Numbered from the stretch's first letter, positions 34,561 to 43,393 are shown. The stretch is DNA of 64,000 nucleotides from Pseudomonas helmanticensis (GCF_900182985.1 NZ_FXUY01000001.1:2914001-2978000); one strand, 5' to 3'. The notes: generated from the letters alone by a model not told the origin. Translations and numbers: made by a program.

Positions 34561-36235
34561 TGGAACCTCCCACGGACAACGAGCGATAGCCAATGCGCGA
34601 AGACAGCGCCAGGCCCGGTTGATTGGTTTGCGGTTGATCGGTACGCATCCCCGGCGGGGCATTGACGAAGCTCACCGTCAGGCCGCCTTCGAGTTGCGTG
34701 CGATTGTTGATTGCGCTTTGCTGGATCAGGGCGCTGGAGGATTGCGGCAGAGAGCCGCCCTGCATCAACGGTTTTTGCAGCGAGTTGCCGGGTTCCGACA
34801 ACGCACCCGACGCCGCCTCGCTGGCACCACCGAAGAACGCTGGCGCCAGTTCACCCTTGCCTTCGGCATTGGTTTTTTTCTGAGCGTCAGCAAAGCCTTC
34901 GATCTTGCCGGTGATCTTGGTGATGAACCCGCCGAAACTGCCGCCGAGCATTTCCCTGATTGGCGCCATGTACGATTCGATCTTGTCGGCAAACTCACGG
35001 ATACGGTCGGTCAATGGCGACCATTTCAAATCAAACATGTCCAGCGGTGAACCCATGAACGGCAAGCCGAAAATCGCCCCCAACGCCATCATCACGGCAC
35101 GAATGGATTCTGTTTTTTCGGCAAAGAACGCAGGCACCTGACCCCAGAGTTCGTTGATCTTGTCCATCGGGACGTAGTCATTGAATACGCTGCGCAACGT
35201 CTCTTTGAGCGGTACGATCAGCGCCGTCAGCAAATCGAAGATGGCCGCGAGCAACTGAGTGACCGGTCCCCAGTTATTCACTATCAAGCCCCACGGCGTC
35301 CAGCTGAAAGCCTCTTTGAGATTTGCGAAAAACGAAGTTGCGTTCTCCTGGATACGCGCGAAAATCGCCGTGAATATCGGGCTGATGATCCCCCAGTTAT
35401 TCACAATCAAACCCTGCGGAGTCCAGGCAAACAGGGCCTTGAAGAATTCGAACGCGGGTACTGCTACAGCCTTGATTCCTCGCCAGAACGACGAGAAAAA
35501 CTCAGTGACCGGTCCCCAGTTGTTGATCAGCATTCCCAGCGGGGTGTAGCTGAACATTGTCTTGAAGAACTCGGCCATCGGGATCACTACCGGCGCAATC
35601 TTCTGCCAGAGCTCGCTGAAAAACGTCGAGATCGGTTTCCAGTAGGCGACGATCAAACCGGCGGCCAGGGCAATCCCGGTGGCGATCAGCATGATCGGGT
35701 TGGCCTTCATCACCAGGCTCATGATGTCGAACACTTGGGTCGCGCCCGTCACCGCGGTTTGCATTGCCGAGAAGGCGATGGCTCCCGCCGCGAGGCCTTG
35801 TACCAGCTCGGGGTTGTCGGCCAGCAAGCTGCCGAAACCGTTGAGCATGGGTTCAAGACCGATCACCACCGCGCCAACCGCCGGCACCAACGCGGCATTC
35901 ACCGCCGTCGAGACCTTCTCCATCGACGCACTGAACACGTTCATGGTCTGTGCGGCGACTTTCGGCGCGGCGGGCAAGTCGACGGTTTTTGCCGTGTCGC
36001 TGACTTCGGTCAACTTGCCCTGAAACGCGGCCGCCGACTTGATCCCCTCGACAAACGGCGTGATCACGCTGCCGCCCTTGAACAGACCGCTGATGTCCAG
36101 TTTGCCGAGGCCGGTCTGTTCGAGGTTTTTCTTGAAGCTGTCGACCTTCGCTCGCAACGCGCCGAGCTTGGGCGACAGTTCATCGATGCCCGTGATCAGC
36201 ACCGGGGTTTTCACTTTGGTTTCTTCGTCTGCCAT
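34547..36235 (-). CDS. Contractile-tailocin tape measure protein
   Basis: 562 residues from ATG 36235; the GTG one codon earlier is not needed. It has hydrophobic helices between residues ~113 and 200, three 41-residue repeats (222-344, each with FxWTPxGLIVNNWG), and a polar C-terminus. It follows the frameshifted chaperone gene, the standard place for the tape measure. With ~0.15 nm per residue, a maximum tail length of about 84 nm would be expected. Its ATG overlaps the stop of the frameshift product by one base (TGATG). Confidence 0.9.
   Translation of the reverse strand: MADEETKVKTPVLITGIDELSPKLGALRAKVDSFKKNLEQTGLGKLDISGLFKGGSVITPFVEGIKSAAAFQGKLTEVSDTAKTVDLPAAPKVAAQTMNVFSASMEKVSTAVNAALVPAVGAVVIGLEPMLNGFGSLLADNPELVQGLAAGAIAFSAMQTAVTGATQVFDIMSLVMKANPIMLIATGIALAAGLIVAYWKPISTFFSELWQKIAPVVIPMAEFFKTMFSYTPLGMLINNWGPVTEFFSSFWRGIKAVAVPAFEFFKALFAWTPQGLIVNNWGIISPIFTAIFARIQENATSFFANLKEAFSWTPWGLIVNNWGPVTQLLAAIFDLLTALIVPLKETLRSVFNDYVPMDKINELWGQVPAFFAEKTESIRAVMMALGAIFGLPFMGSPLDMFDLKWSPLTDRIREFADKIESYMAPIREMLGGSFGGFITKITGKIEGFADAQKKTNAEGKGELAPAFFGGASEAASGALSEPGNSLQKPLMQGGSLPQSSSALIQQSAINNRTQLEGGLTVSFVNAPPGMRTDQPQTNQPGLALSSRIGYRSLSVGGSNELA
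35204..35572 (-). repeat. Three tandem 123-base repeats in the tape measure gene
   Basis: Protein residues 222-262, 263-303 and 304-344 align as EFFKTMFSYTPLGMLINNWG, EFFKALFAWTPQGLIVNNWG and ANLKEAFSWTPWGLIVNNWG, each continued for 21 further residues. The unit is 41 residues exactly, without gaps. Confidence 0.9.
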
Positions 36236-36662
36236 CACTGCACCTGCTGCATCGCATTGATCCGTTGCGCGTGCTCCAGCGATTCGCGGAGCACATCCAG
36301 TGGCCTGGCCATCATCTGTTCGGGGTCAACCTTCCAGAACCAGGCCAGGTCATAGGCGACTGCGATCAGGTCGGTGATGGCTCCGACGCCGCACTCATGA
36401 AAAAACTCGCAACAGCCCAGCTCAGCGCGTTGAGGTCAGCCAGATCCAACTGGTTGACCGACGACGGCGGAATGCCGGCGCACACGGCGATGTATTTGGC
36501 CGCCACGTCCATGTCGAGGCTGACTTCTTCGCTCTTGTCGATCTTGTACGGCAGCGCCTTGATCGCTCGCACTTCCTGCACCGTTGGACGGCGCAGGACG
36601 AGTTCGGTCAGGGGCTCGCCGTGAGCTTCGATCGCAACCTGAAGCTTCACGGCGCCGCTCAT
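36235..36662 (-). CDS. Tail assembly chaperone, -1 frameshift (E-E' type) form
   Basis: If the ribosome slips -1 on T TTT TTC (36399-36405, minus strand) the product continues as HECGVGAITDLIAVAYDLAWFWKVDPEQMMARPLDVLRESLEHAQRINAMQQVQ. The AVAYDLAWFWKVDPEQM part is the GpE family and has no start codon of its own. It ends at 36235 in TGATG with the tape measure start. P2, Mu and many other phages make the same two-protein set here. The sequence supports it strongly; the slip itself is inferred. Confidence 0.88.
36366..36662 (-). CDS. Tail assembly chaperone, short (0-frame) form
   Basis: 98 residues (MSGAVKLQVAIEAHGEPLTELVLRRPTVQEVRAIKALPYK...). The pattern EPLTELVLRRPTVQEVRAIKALP is that of Mu gp41/P2 E-type tail chaperones. 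It ends ...ASFFMSAASEPSPT after the slippery site. Four-base overlap with the tube gene upstream. Confidence 0.88.
   Translation of the reverse strand: MSGAVKLQVAIEAHGEPLTELVLRRPTVQEVRAIKALPYKIDKSEEVSLDMDVAAKYIAVCAGIPPSSVNQLDLADLNALSWAVASFFMSAASEPSPT
36399..36405 (-). promoter_or_regulatory. -1 ribosomal frameshift heptamer T TTT TTC
   Basis: In the 0 frame the codons are AGT TTT TTC, a perfect X XXY YYZ heptamer. The -1 frame joins the short chaperone to the GpE-like extension. Confidence 0.88.
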
Positions 36663-37006
36663 TGCCAGGTCCCCTTGATGCCTTCGAATTTCAGTTCGAT
36701 GGTGGCGTCATCGCCCTTGGAGACTGGCTCTTCAACCAGATAGGCGCCGGCCAGCACGTAGACTTTGCCGTTGCTGAATTCGCAGGTGACGGTGATGTCG
36801 GTGCCTTCGATCAGCTTCTTCAGCGGGAAGTCGGCGGTGTGCAGCGCAGTCACTTTGAACGACGGTGCGATATCGGTTTCCTTGTAGAAACCCGGCACGA
36901 CGGTTTCGCGTTTGACGGCCATCAGCGGGGCTTCGCAGCCGCCATTGATAGTCAGTTGTGCGCCGTCGACCTTGACGTAGCAGGTGCCTGCAATCAGTTG
37001 ACCCAT
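36659..37006 (-). CDS. Contractile-tailocin tail tube protein
   Basis: 115 residues from ATG 37006 (MGQLIAGTCYVKVDGAQLTINGG). CYVKVDGAQLTINGGCEAPL, REKETVVPGFYKE-like text (KRETVVPGFYKE) and TDITVTCEFSNGKVYVLAGAYL identify the Mu-type tube family. It forms the inner tube inside the sheath. A terminator-like hairpin lies between the sheath stop and this start. Confidence 0.92.
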   Translation of the reverse strand: MGQLIAGTCYVKVDGAQLTINGGCEAPLMAVKRETVVPGFYKETDIAPSFKVTALHTADFPLKKLIEGTDITVTCEFSNGKVYVLAGAYLVEEPVSKGDDATIELKFEGIKGTWQ

Positions 37007-37024
37007 GGTGTTACTCCCTTGAAT

Positions 37025-37048
37025 AAAAAAGCCCACGCGAGGTGGGCT
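37025..37048 (-). terminator. Terminator-like hairpin between sheath and tube genes
   Basis: In the minus-strand transcript AGCCCAC-CTCGC-GTGGGCT is followed by a U run. It lies inside a same-strand operon, so it may be leaky or an attenuator. Confidence 0.85.
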
Positions 37049-37073
37049 GAATGCTGGTGGTCAAACGCGCTGA

Positions 37074-38570
37074 TCAAGCCGCGTCGTCGTACTGCAGACG
37101 GAATTGGTTGAGCAGTGCGAACACGCGCAGACCGTTGATGTAATCCGGCGGGAACAGCACGTTGACGCGGCTCGGATCCTGCACGTCGCGCTCGACGATC
37201 AGGTGCTCGGCGAACAGCTCGGCATTCTCCACGTGGCCTTCCAGTTCGAGCTTGGCGTACTGGGCGATCAGCTCACCACGGATGGTCGCCGGGGTGACGA
37301 TCGGCTGGCCGGCGCCGAAGCGGGTGCCGTCGGACGCCAGTTTGTGCCGGCCGTATTTGCTGGTGATCACGCTTTGCAGACGGCGCACGATGAACGCCGA
37401 CTGGTGCATGGTTTCGCTGTCCAGGTAGGAGTTGTCGGCCTGCCCGTAAGCGTTTTTCTGGTAGGTGGTAATCGAGCGCTGGATACGCACGTAACCGCCT
37501 TCGTAGTAGGCGGTGGCGATGCCGTAGTTGAGCAGCGACTGACGCTCGGTCAGGGTGAAGCGCTCGCTCGCCGGCGCCGGATCAACGCCCGGCAGGCTGC
37601 CGCTTTGGGTCGGACGGCTGGCGTCGGCGGAGATGAACACGGCGGTGCGTGCAGCCAGTGCGGCAGCCTGTACCCAGAACGGTTGCGGTACGCCCGGTTC
37701 CAGCGCCTGAATGGTCATGTGCTGGTCGTTGCGTGCCTGGCCGGCAGCAACCAGAGTACCGACGGTGCCGCGCTTGGCGCTGTAGACGTGACCGAACAGT
37801 TGCTTGGCCCACGACCAACGACCGGTGCTGTCATCCATGACGGCTTGCCAGGTGTTGAGGGTCGACAGATCGGACCATGGCAGTGCGATGAATTCGAACG
37901 GTTCATCACCCAGTGCGGCGATCGCTTCAACCTGATCCGGCACACCGGCGCCGCCGGTCATGGCGGTGATTGCAGCAGTCAGGCCGGCCGGGGTTTCTTC
38001 GCCGTTGCTCTTGCCCAGGCGATTGAATTGCAGGCTGATGTCGTTGCCGCTGTCGCCAGTCCATTTGGCGTTCAGGGTGACCACACCTTCAGCAGCGGCA
38101 GCGCTGACCGGCAGGTCGGCCGTGGCGTTGATTTTCTGCGCCAGTGCGGTGGCGGCTTGGGCTGCGGTGCCACCGTTGACCACGGTGGCTTGCACACGCA
38201 CGCCACCGACGTAGAGATTGAGCAGACCGGCCTGGGTCGCGGTGCCGGTGAGGGTCAACACGCCTTTGGCGACGGCGCCTTCAGCGTTGTGCAGCGGCAG
38301 GCACCAGATCTCGCCGATCGGGTCGGCCTTGCGGAAGGTCTCGTACATCGAGGCGAGCATCGAGCCTTGGCCGCCGATGCTTTTCGCCAGCGCAACGCTG
38401 GACACCAACACCAGTTTGCCGACTTCAGTCGGTGCGATGTTGTCGTTGACCTGAGCCACGATCAAACGGCGCATGGTCGAACTCGCGCTATTGGCGGCCG
38501 AGTTGTCCATTTCGGCATAGAACAGCGGTACACGAATGTCCGCGGGGATGTTGCTGAATCCGATCGCCAT
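37074..38570 (-). CDS. Contractile-tailocin tail sheath protein
   Basis: 498 residues. The N-terminus MAIGFSNIPADIRVPLFYAEMDNSAANS and PTQSGSLPGVDPAPASERFTLTERQSLLNYGIATAYYEGGYVRIQRSITTYQKN are typical of the Mu gpL-type sheath family. The middle holds a variable surface domain (~residues 100-200). Sheath contraction drives the tube through the target envelope. One base overlap with the DUF2635 gene. Confidence 0.95.
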   Translation of the reverse strand: MAIGFSNIPADIRVPLFYAEMDNSAANSASSTMRRLIVAQVNDNIAPTEVGKLVLVSSVALAKSIGGQGSMLASMYETFRKADPIGEIWCLPLHNAEGAVAKGVLTLTGTATQAGLLNLYVGGVRVQATVVNGGTAAQAATALAQKINATADLPVSAAAAEGVVTLNAKWTGDSGNDISLQFNRLGKSNGEETPAGLTAAITAMTGGAGVPDQVEAIAALGDEPFEFIALPWSDLSTLNTWQAVMDDSTGRWSWAKQLFGHVYSAKRGTVGTLVAAGQARNDQHMTIQALEPGVPQPFWVQAAALAARTAVFISADASRPTQSGSLPGVDPAPASERFTLTERQSLLNYGIATAYYEGGYVRIQRSITTYQKNAYGQADNSYLDSETMHQSAFIVRRLQSVITSKYGRHKLASDGTRFGAGQPIVTPATIRGELIAQYAKLELEGHVENAELFAEHLIVERDVQDPSRVNVLFPPDYINGLRVFALLNQFRLQYDDAA

Positions 38571-38752
38571 TATTTGGCTCCCTGTGGTTTAGCCGCTTTT
38601 GCGGTTTTGATTGTGATATCGCCGTCGGCCAGACGTCGGCGCCACCAGGCGCTGTCCAGCACTTCACGGCCTTCGAGGGGCAGCAGATCGCCGGCCTCCG
38701 GGTCAGGTACGGCGCGGCCGGCGGCCGGCAATACGGTGATGCGATTGCTCAT
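38570..38752 (-). CDS. DUF2635 protein (Mu gp38-like)
   Basis: 60 residues from ATG 38752 (MSNRITVLPAAGRAVPDPEAGDLLPLEGREVLDSAWWRRRLADGDITI). RAVPDPxxGxLLPxEGxxVxxxxYWxRRLxDGDV is the DUF2635 core. The longer frame upstream overlaps gp37 and is not used. It always sits between the gp37 and sheath genes in Mu-like tails; function is unknown. Confidence 0.9.
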   Translation of the reverse strand: MSNRITVLPAAGRAVPDPEAGDLLPLEGREVLDSAWWRRRLADGDITIKTAKAAKPQGAK

Positions 38753-39333
38753 GGGGTTACGTCTCCAGAGAAAGTCATTTCCACGCGCCCATCGGGGCCC
38801 GGGCGTTTCAGGTTGGGGTCGGCGGGGTCGATCGCATCGACCCGCACGGTGGCCCCGGTAAAGGACGACAAACCGTCCAGTTCGCGTTCGTGCCAACTCT
38901 CCGCAGGCTGACTTGGCAGATTGCGGCCGAGCTGGAACTCGGCAAAAAAGCGCAGCCGATAGAAAGCCCGGCTGCTGTTGATCGAGACCAGCTCGCCGCC
39001 GTCATAAGCGATGGCGCTGTAGTCTTTGTCCGGCTTGAACCCAACCAATGCGCGCCACAACTCGGCACGCAGGTCATGCAACAGATCCAGCGCTTTTGTA
39101 GCGTCGCTGGCGTCAAGCGCCAGGACGATTTCGAAGCGGTCGCGGATCGGTTGGGTGGTGAGGTTTTGTGAGGTGCTGTTGTTGGCTGCATCGGCCAGCG
39201 ATGTGATGCTGGCGCACGGAATTTGTAGCGCCGCATCGGCTTGCAGTGCAGCGACGTCAATGCCCACGGTGATTCGATTGCCCAGCGTCGGGCACTGAGC
39301 ACGCAATTGCGTGACCAGAGGGGTCATTTTCAT
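38749..39333 (-). CDS. Mu gp37-like tail protein (DUF1834)
   Basis: 194 residues (MKMTPLVTQLRAQCPTLGNRITVGIDVAALQADAALQIPCASI). The DRFEIVLALDASDATKALDLLHDLRAELWRALVGF segment fits the gp37/DUF1834 family, probably the tail terminator of the contractile module. It is the first gene of that module, with a 95-base gap to the last fibre of the flexible module and no obvious new promoter there. Confidence 0.88.
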   Translation of the reverse strand: MKMTPLVTQLRAQCPTLGNRITVGIDVAALQADAALQIPCASITSLADAANNSTSQNLTTQPIRDRFEIVLALDASDATKALDLLHDLRAELWRALVGFKPDKDYSAIAYDGGELVSINSSRAFYRLRFFAEFQLGRNLPSQPAESWHERELDGLSSFTGATVRVDAIDPADPNLKRPGPDGRVEMTFSGDVTP

Positions 39334-39428
39334 GAGGAAGTACCGAGTGGGGGCGGTCGCAGGTCAGCGCCTGTACTCAACCCGATTTAACGAGGAACCC
39401 CAGCCGCAGTTTTCAGTCTGGGTTTTGC

Positions 39429-40397
39429 TTAGAACCACCGGCCGATGGCGAAGCAGTCAAAGGAGACTATTAGCTCGTCTCCTTGTACGAACTGACCAAG
39501 GCTGAAAGCGCAGATGCTGGCAAAACCGAGCCCTCTGCTATAGGCGCTGACGCTGGTTACCGCCCTAGTCACACCCAATACTCCAACCAGATTCCCAATG
39601 ACAAATCCCAGCGTCACGAAGGGCATCGGATAAGACCAGTTGAAGCCCATGTTGGACGGGTTGTTAAACACTGCGCCGCCCTTGTTGCTGAGGGTGCAAA
39701 TCAACGTGCCGTCGGCAAACTTGACGTATTCACCGTTGGCATTGGCGCCGCGCTCAATGACGGCTCCGGTTGGAACGCCTTTGTCCTGGCTGACCGTTCC
39801 GACCAACGCGGCAACGGCAGCACTGCCCAGTCCGAGGCCCGACCGAGCGGTTGCCGGGGAGTTTCCACCCGTGCCACCTCGTGCTACCGGTACAACAGCG
39901 TCCGTTGCCACAGCACCGAGTCCAAGCGCCAAGCGCGCCGAGGCGGCATCCGTCGCGCCGGTTCCGCCACGTACGATGGGCACAATGGTGTCGGTTGCGA
40001 CTGCACCCAGGCCAAGGCCCTGGCGAGCAGAAACAAGATCCGTTCCTCCGGTGCCACCATTTCGCACCGGCAGGACATCGAAACCACTCGCGTCACCCAG
40101 TGCTGCCAGCTTCGGGCCGTACTGAACGTTAAGGTTGTTGAATGCATCGGCCAGTGCCTTGGGATAGCCCTGCACGGGCATGATCGAATAGGCCGCAGCG
40201 TTGGCCGTCGTTCCCTGGTAAACCGGGGTGATCGACAACATCGCCGGACTGGCGATATTGCTCACTTCATATTGTCGTCCATCCGGTCCGACGAAGGCGT
40301 CGCCCACCCGGACGTTAGTCACGAAATCAACGTTGAGGCCAATGACCGCGGGCGAATTGTTGGTGACATTGACCGTACCTGTTCTAAGCCATGGCAT
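39429..40397 (-). CDS. Flexible-tailocin fibre B with RGGTG repeats
   Basis: 322 residues (MPWLRTGTVNVTNNSPAVIGLNVDF). The N-terminal ~85 residues match the other flexible-tail fibre at 41158 (MPWYKTGTVTVVQNSTTVTG). Then a three-fold repeat of ~28 residues, each with VPxxRGGTG...SAR..LGLGAVATD, forms a shaft. The tip ends DGTLICTLSNKGG...FAIGRWF. Last gene of the flexible module. Confidence 0.88.
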   Translation of the reverse strand: MPWLRTGTVNVTNNSPAVIGLNVDFVTNVRVGDAFVGPDGRQYEVSNIASPAMLSITPVYQGTTANAAAYSIMPVQGYPKALADAFNNLNVQYGPKLAALGDASGFDVLPVRNGGTGGTDLVSARQGLGLGAVATDTIVPIVRGGTGATDAASARLALGLGAVATDAVVPVARGGTGGNSPATARSGLGLGSAAVAALVGTVSQDKGVPTGAVIERGANANGEYVKFADGTLICTLSNKGGAVFNNPSNMGFNWSYPMPFVTLGFVIGNLVGVLGVTRAVTSVSAYSRGLGFASICAFSLGQFVQGDELIVSFDCFAIGRWF

Positions 40398-40418
40398 GGT
40401 GCAGTCCTTTTTTAAGCG

Positions 40419-40440
40419 AAAAAAAACCGCACTCGGCGGT
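40419..40440 (-). terminator. Terminator-like hairpin before fibre B
   Basis: ACCGC-CGAGT-GCGGT followed by eight Us in the minus-strand transcript, between the chaperone and fibre genes. Confidence 0.72.
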
Positions 40441-40487
40441 ATGAGGTGTTTAAGACGATTTCAATCAGGTAGCTATCAGAAAGCCAG

Positions 40488-40844
40488 TCAGCCCGGCGGC
40501 AAGGCCGGGTCACCCACTATCATCGGAACATCGGGCTGGACAGGCCACTTCGGCGTCACGGGCCAGGCAGCTTGTGTGATCACTTTGCCCAAGCTGTACT
40601 TGTAGGCTTTCCACTGTTTCAGGTTGCCAAGCAGTGCTTGCTGTTCCGCCTTATCTTCAGTCGTCGCCTCCCCCAGATCGATGCCGTAACCGAGGGTGTC
40701 GATCCGATCCTGAATACGAGCGACCTGTGCTGCTGCCACCTCGTTTTTGCTCTTGAGCAGTGCTTGAGCTTCGGTCAATCGTGCTGCGGCAGCCGCTGTC
40801 TCTTTCATGGCTTTGGTGATCAATTGCGACCAGTCGATATTCAT
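40488..40844 (-). CDS. Tail-fibre assembly chaperone of the flexible tail
   Basis: 118 residues (MNIDWSQLITKAMKETAAAAARLTEAQALLKSKNE...). It is mostly helical with the C-terminal YKYSLGKVITQAAWPVTPKWPVQPDVP, the WP..P ending common to tail assembly chaperones. It overlaps the stop of the 105-residue gene by four bases. Confidence 0.75.
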   Translation of the reverse strand: MNIDWSQLITKAMKETAAAAARLTEAQALLKSKNEVAAAQVARIQDRIDTLGYGIDLGEATTEDKAEQQALLGNLKQWKAYKYSLGKVITQAAWPVTPKWPVQPDVPMIVGDPALPPG

Positions 40845-41158
40845 ACTTCAACCACCTCTTGCGGCAAAGGCTGTGGCAATGCCACGTCACCGTCAGGAAT
40901 ATCGATCAGGTCGGCAGGAAACGCTTGCGCCTGACTGTAATCGGCCGGGATCGGCAGCAACAGGTGAAGGGTCAAATGGCCGTTCTCGTGGAAAACGTCA
41001 CCCACGAACCATTCAGAGTCGATTGCGGCTCGCGGTAGCGTGTCGCCGTCGGACAACCGCGAAAAATCGAACGTTTCGCCGTTCACCGTGATCAGCGCGC
41101 CCGACTTGTGCAGCGTCAGAGCATCCTCTCTGCGTTGCGGAGACAGAACAATGTTCAT
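40841..41158 (-). CDS. Small phage-tail-associated protein, 105 aa
   Basis: From ATG 41158 (MNIVLSPQRREDALTLHKSGALITVNGETFDFSRLSDGDTLPRAAI). Beta-rich, with DSEWFVGDVFHENGHLTLHLLLPIPADYS in the centre. Small proteins of this kind lie beside fibre-chaperone pairs in Pseudomonas phages; no function is known. Its start overlaps the fibre A stop (1 base) and its stop overlaps the chaperone start, so all three are coupled. Confidence 0.78.
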   Translation of the reverse strand: MNIVLSPQRREDALTLHKSGALITVNGETFDFSRLSDGDTLPRAAIDSEWFVGDVFHENGHLTLHLLLPIPADYSQAQAFPADLIDIPDGDVALPQPLPQEVVEV

Positions 41159-42282
41159 CAATACCACCTGCCTATTGCGATCAAATTGATTTGCGCAGCC
41201 GAGGCTGCGTTCGTTGTAGCGATGGCGCGCCAGGCGCCCCAGTTGGCGATCGACGGGGGGATCCAGGCGCTGGCCATGACGCAATCGACGTTTACCCTGC
41301 CAATCGCTGCGGACGTCACGGTAGGTATCGACGCGAATGCTGAAGGATAGGCACCCGGCGCATACGCATCACTACCGAACAATGCGCCCACCGCGTAGGT
41401 ACCCGTCGAGTTGGTGGCAATCACCTTCCAGCAGACAAGTGTGCCATCGGCGAATTTGGTGTACTCACCATTGGCATTGGCCCCCCGCTCGATAATGGCT
41501 CCGGTAGGCACACCGGCTCCCGAAACGACGCCGAGAATGTTGTTCTGTCGGTAAACCATGCGCCATGCGCCGAAGGCGCCGGTACCGTACTGATCACGCT
41601 CCCAACTGCGCTTGGTGCCGCCGGCAGCAATGCCATCGACTTCGTGCCAGACCTGATGCACTGGTTGGCCAACAAGCTTGATGGTGTCCATCAGGCCATA
41701 ATTTGAATTGGGCGGCTTCACCCCGGTGCTGGTATTGATGACAAAACAACGACCTGCAGGAACAGACGCCACGTCATCGATATTTCCAGCGTAGACCGGG
41801 GTGTCACCGCCGATGCCGAACGCTCCGACTTGCATGACGCGCCCGGCAGTCGTATCGCTGAGAGTGGTTTGAAGGGTGGCTGAAGCGGCACTGCCCAGCT
41901 CCAGAGCAGCGCGAGCTGCGGCGGGCGTTGTGCTACTGGTTCCCCCTCTGGAAACTGGCAGTACATCGAAATTGGCGGTTGCGCCAAGCCCCGCAAGCTT
42001 CGCTCCATACTGATTGACGATGGTGCGCAATTGATCCGCAGAATCCTTGACGTAGCCTTGCATGGGCGCCAGCGTATACGGCCCGCTCGCGGAGCTGCTG
42101 CGGTATTCCGGTGCAATGGATAGCGCCGTGTCGCTGGCAATATTAATGACTTCGTACCATCCCCCATCGGGGCCTCGAAAAGCATCACCTACACGGCTGT
42201 TGGCAATGAACGCAGTGCCGCTACCGGTGACGGTGGTTGAATTCTGGACGACAGTGACTGTTCCAGTTTTATACCAGGGCAT
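41158..42282 (-). CDS. Flexible-tailocin fibre A
   Basis: 374 residues from ATG 42282 (MPWYKTGTVTVVQNSTTVTG), with GGAG five bases upstream; the longer frame to 42498 overlaps the previous gene and is not used. The N-terminal ~90 residues (TGSGTAFIANSRVGDAFRGPDGGWYEVINIASDTALSIAP) are shared with fibre B. One RGGTSSTTPAAARAALELG repeat and a gp37-like middle (YGLMDTIKLVGQPVHQVWHEVDG) follow; the tip resembles fibre B at PTGAIIERGANANGEYTKFADGTLVCWKV and AIGRWY. Confidence 0.88.
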   Translation of the reverse strand: MPWYKTGTVTVVQNSTTVTGSGTAFIANSRVGDAFRGPDGGWYEVINIASDTALSIAPEYRSSSASGPYTLAPMQGYVKDSADQLRTIVNQYGAKLAGLGATANFDVLPVSRGGTSSTTPAAARAALELGSAASATLQTTLSDTTAGRVMQVGAFGIGGDTPVYAGNIDDVASVPAGRCFVINTSTGVKPPNSNYGLMDTIKLVGQPVHQVWHEVDGIAAGGTKRSWERDQYGTGAFGAWRMVYRQNNILGVVSGAGVPTGAIIERGANANGEYTKFADGTLVCWKVIATNSTGTYAVGALFGSDAYAPGAYPSAFASIPTVTSAAIGRVNVDCVMASAWIPPSIANWGAWRAIATTNAASAAQINLIAIGRWY

Positions 42283-42368
42283 ATGTACTCCAGGATTGTT
42301 AGAAAATTGCAGAACGCGGCAACGACCGGACAAAAGACATACGTGTCCGCCTATCAAGCAGGGGACTG

Positions 42369-43106
42369 CTATTCTTTGATAATCGGAATGGCCGGCATCG
42401 AATAGTAGATAGCTTGGGGAATCCCCGGATAATTCGTAGTGAAGCCGGTACGTGAATCGAGCATCAATCTGGGTTCGCCATTGGCAGCGAACCCCCATCG
42501 AATATAAGTGATCGCGTTGACTGTCACGCCATTGACTGCCACTTGCCCCAGCTCGACATCAAGCGCCATTCCGACAGCCAGATAGGTATTCGAGCTGGTG
42601 ATCCATGAAGCGGGACGATAGATATCCATGCGTGCAGCACCCGCGATCGGCTGTCCGGAGACCAGTATCCAATCCTGGGGAGAGCCCCCCAACTCTCTTT
42701 CAAAGACAGGAGGGCGAAGCAGAGAATCAAACACGACTTCCCCGCGTTCATTACGCACGCGCATTCCATAACCGCTGACGGAACGAAGGTTATAGGCATA
42801 AACGCGTATGGCAATGTTCTGGGATGTATGTCCGCCGTTACCAATAAAGGTCAATACCGCTCCGGTCCAATTTCCCGGCCCGCCCAGATACTGGACGCTG
42901 TCATAGAACAGCGCAGGATTGTCCCATGCCCTGACAGCCAGAATGGGCGGAGCTGCCGAGGTCACCGGATATGGAAAGGCCAACTGATACACGGCACTCG
43001 TACTGACCGCTATGTTTTGCTCCAGCAAAATTCCAAGATTATGGAACTTGCTGTCGATAATGGTCGCGCCGCCAGCATTACGCACAAGCAGTCCAAAATT
43101 ACTCAT
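42369..43106 (-). CDS. Flexible-tail minor protein downstream of J, 245 aa
   Basis: From MSNFGLLVRNAGGATIIDSKFHNLGIL (ATG 43106). Beta-rich throughout with VRVYAYNLRSVSGYGMRVRNERGEVVFDSLLRPP; the 'GMRVRNxxGEVVFDS' motif is typical of small proteins coded after J in lambda-like and F-pyocin clusters. Likely a tail-tip attachment. Function is unknown. It overlaps the previous gene by four bases. Confidence 0.72.
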   Translation of the reverse strand: MSNFGLLVRNAGGATIIDSKFHNLGILLEQNIAVSTSAVYQLAFPYPVTSAAPPILAVRAWDNPALFYDSVQYLGGPGNWTGAVLTFIGNGGHTSQNIAIRVYAYNLRSVSGYGMRVRNERGEVVFDSLLRPPVFERELGGSPQDWILVSGQPIAGAARMDIYRPASWITSSNTYLAVGMALDVELGQVAVNGVTVNAITYIRWGFAANGEPRLMLDSRTGFTTNYPGIPQAIYYSMPAIPIIKE

Positions 43107-43393
43107 GATTTCGCTACCACATAGAGTGTTCCGGCGGTGTGGTAAGCATTGCTCCACCACCCGTAGAATCCCCACTCGACATAGCCATCGCGCATAAATG
43201 CCCACACCGGACGCTTATTGACCTCGTTGCCGACCACATAGGCAGTTGCATTGTTTGAGTTGAAACCAGGCAAAGCAAAAGTTCCAGAATCGGCAAACTT
43301 TACGGGCATCGAGTGAATGACTCTCAGTGCCCGATCAGTCACATCAATGGATATTCTTCCCTGCGCGTCGAACGTTCTAAATCCGAATGTCAT
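43103..43393 (-). CDS. Flexible-tail minor protein downstream of J, 96 aa
   Basis: MTFGFRTFDAQGRISIDVTDRALRVIHSMPVKFADSGTFALPGF... It repeats the GxRxFDAQGRxxxDVTDRALRV pattern seen in small accessory proteins after gpJ. Its start overlaps the J stop by four bases (ATGA), so it is translated with J. Function unknown. Confidence 0.72.
   Translation of the reverse strand: MTFGFRTFDAQGRISIDVTDRALRVIHSMPVKFADSGTFALPGFNSNNATAYVVGNEVNKRPVWAFMRDGYVEWGFYGWWSNAYHTAGTLYVVAKS

Noticed and set aside
37104..38861. 585-residue open frame antisense to the sheath gene
   Set aside because: Shadow of the sheath gene; would run against the whole operon.
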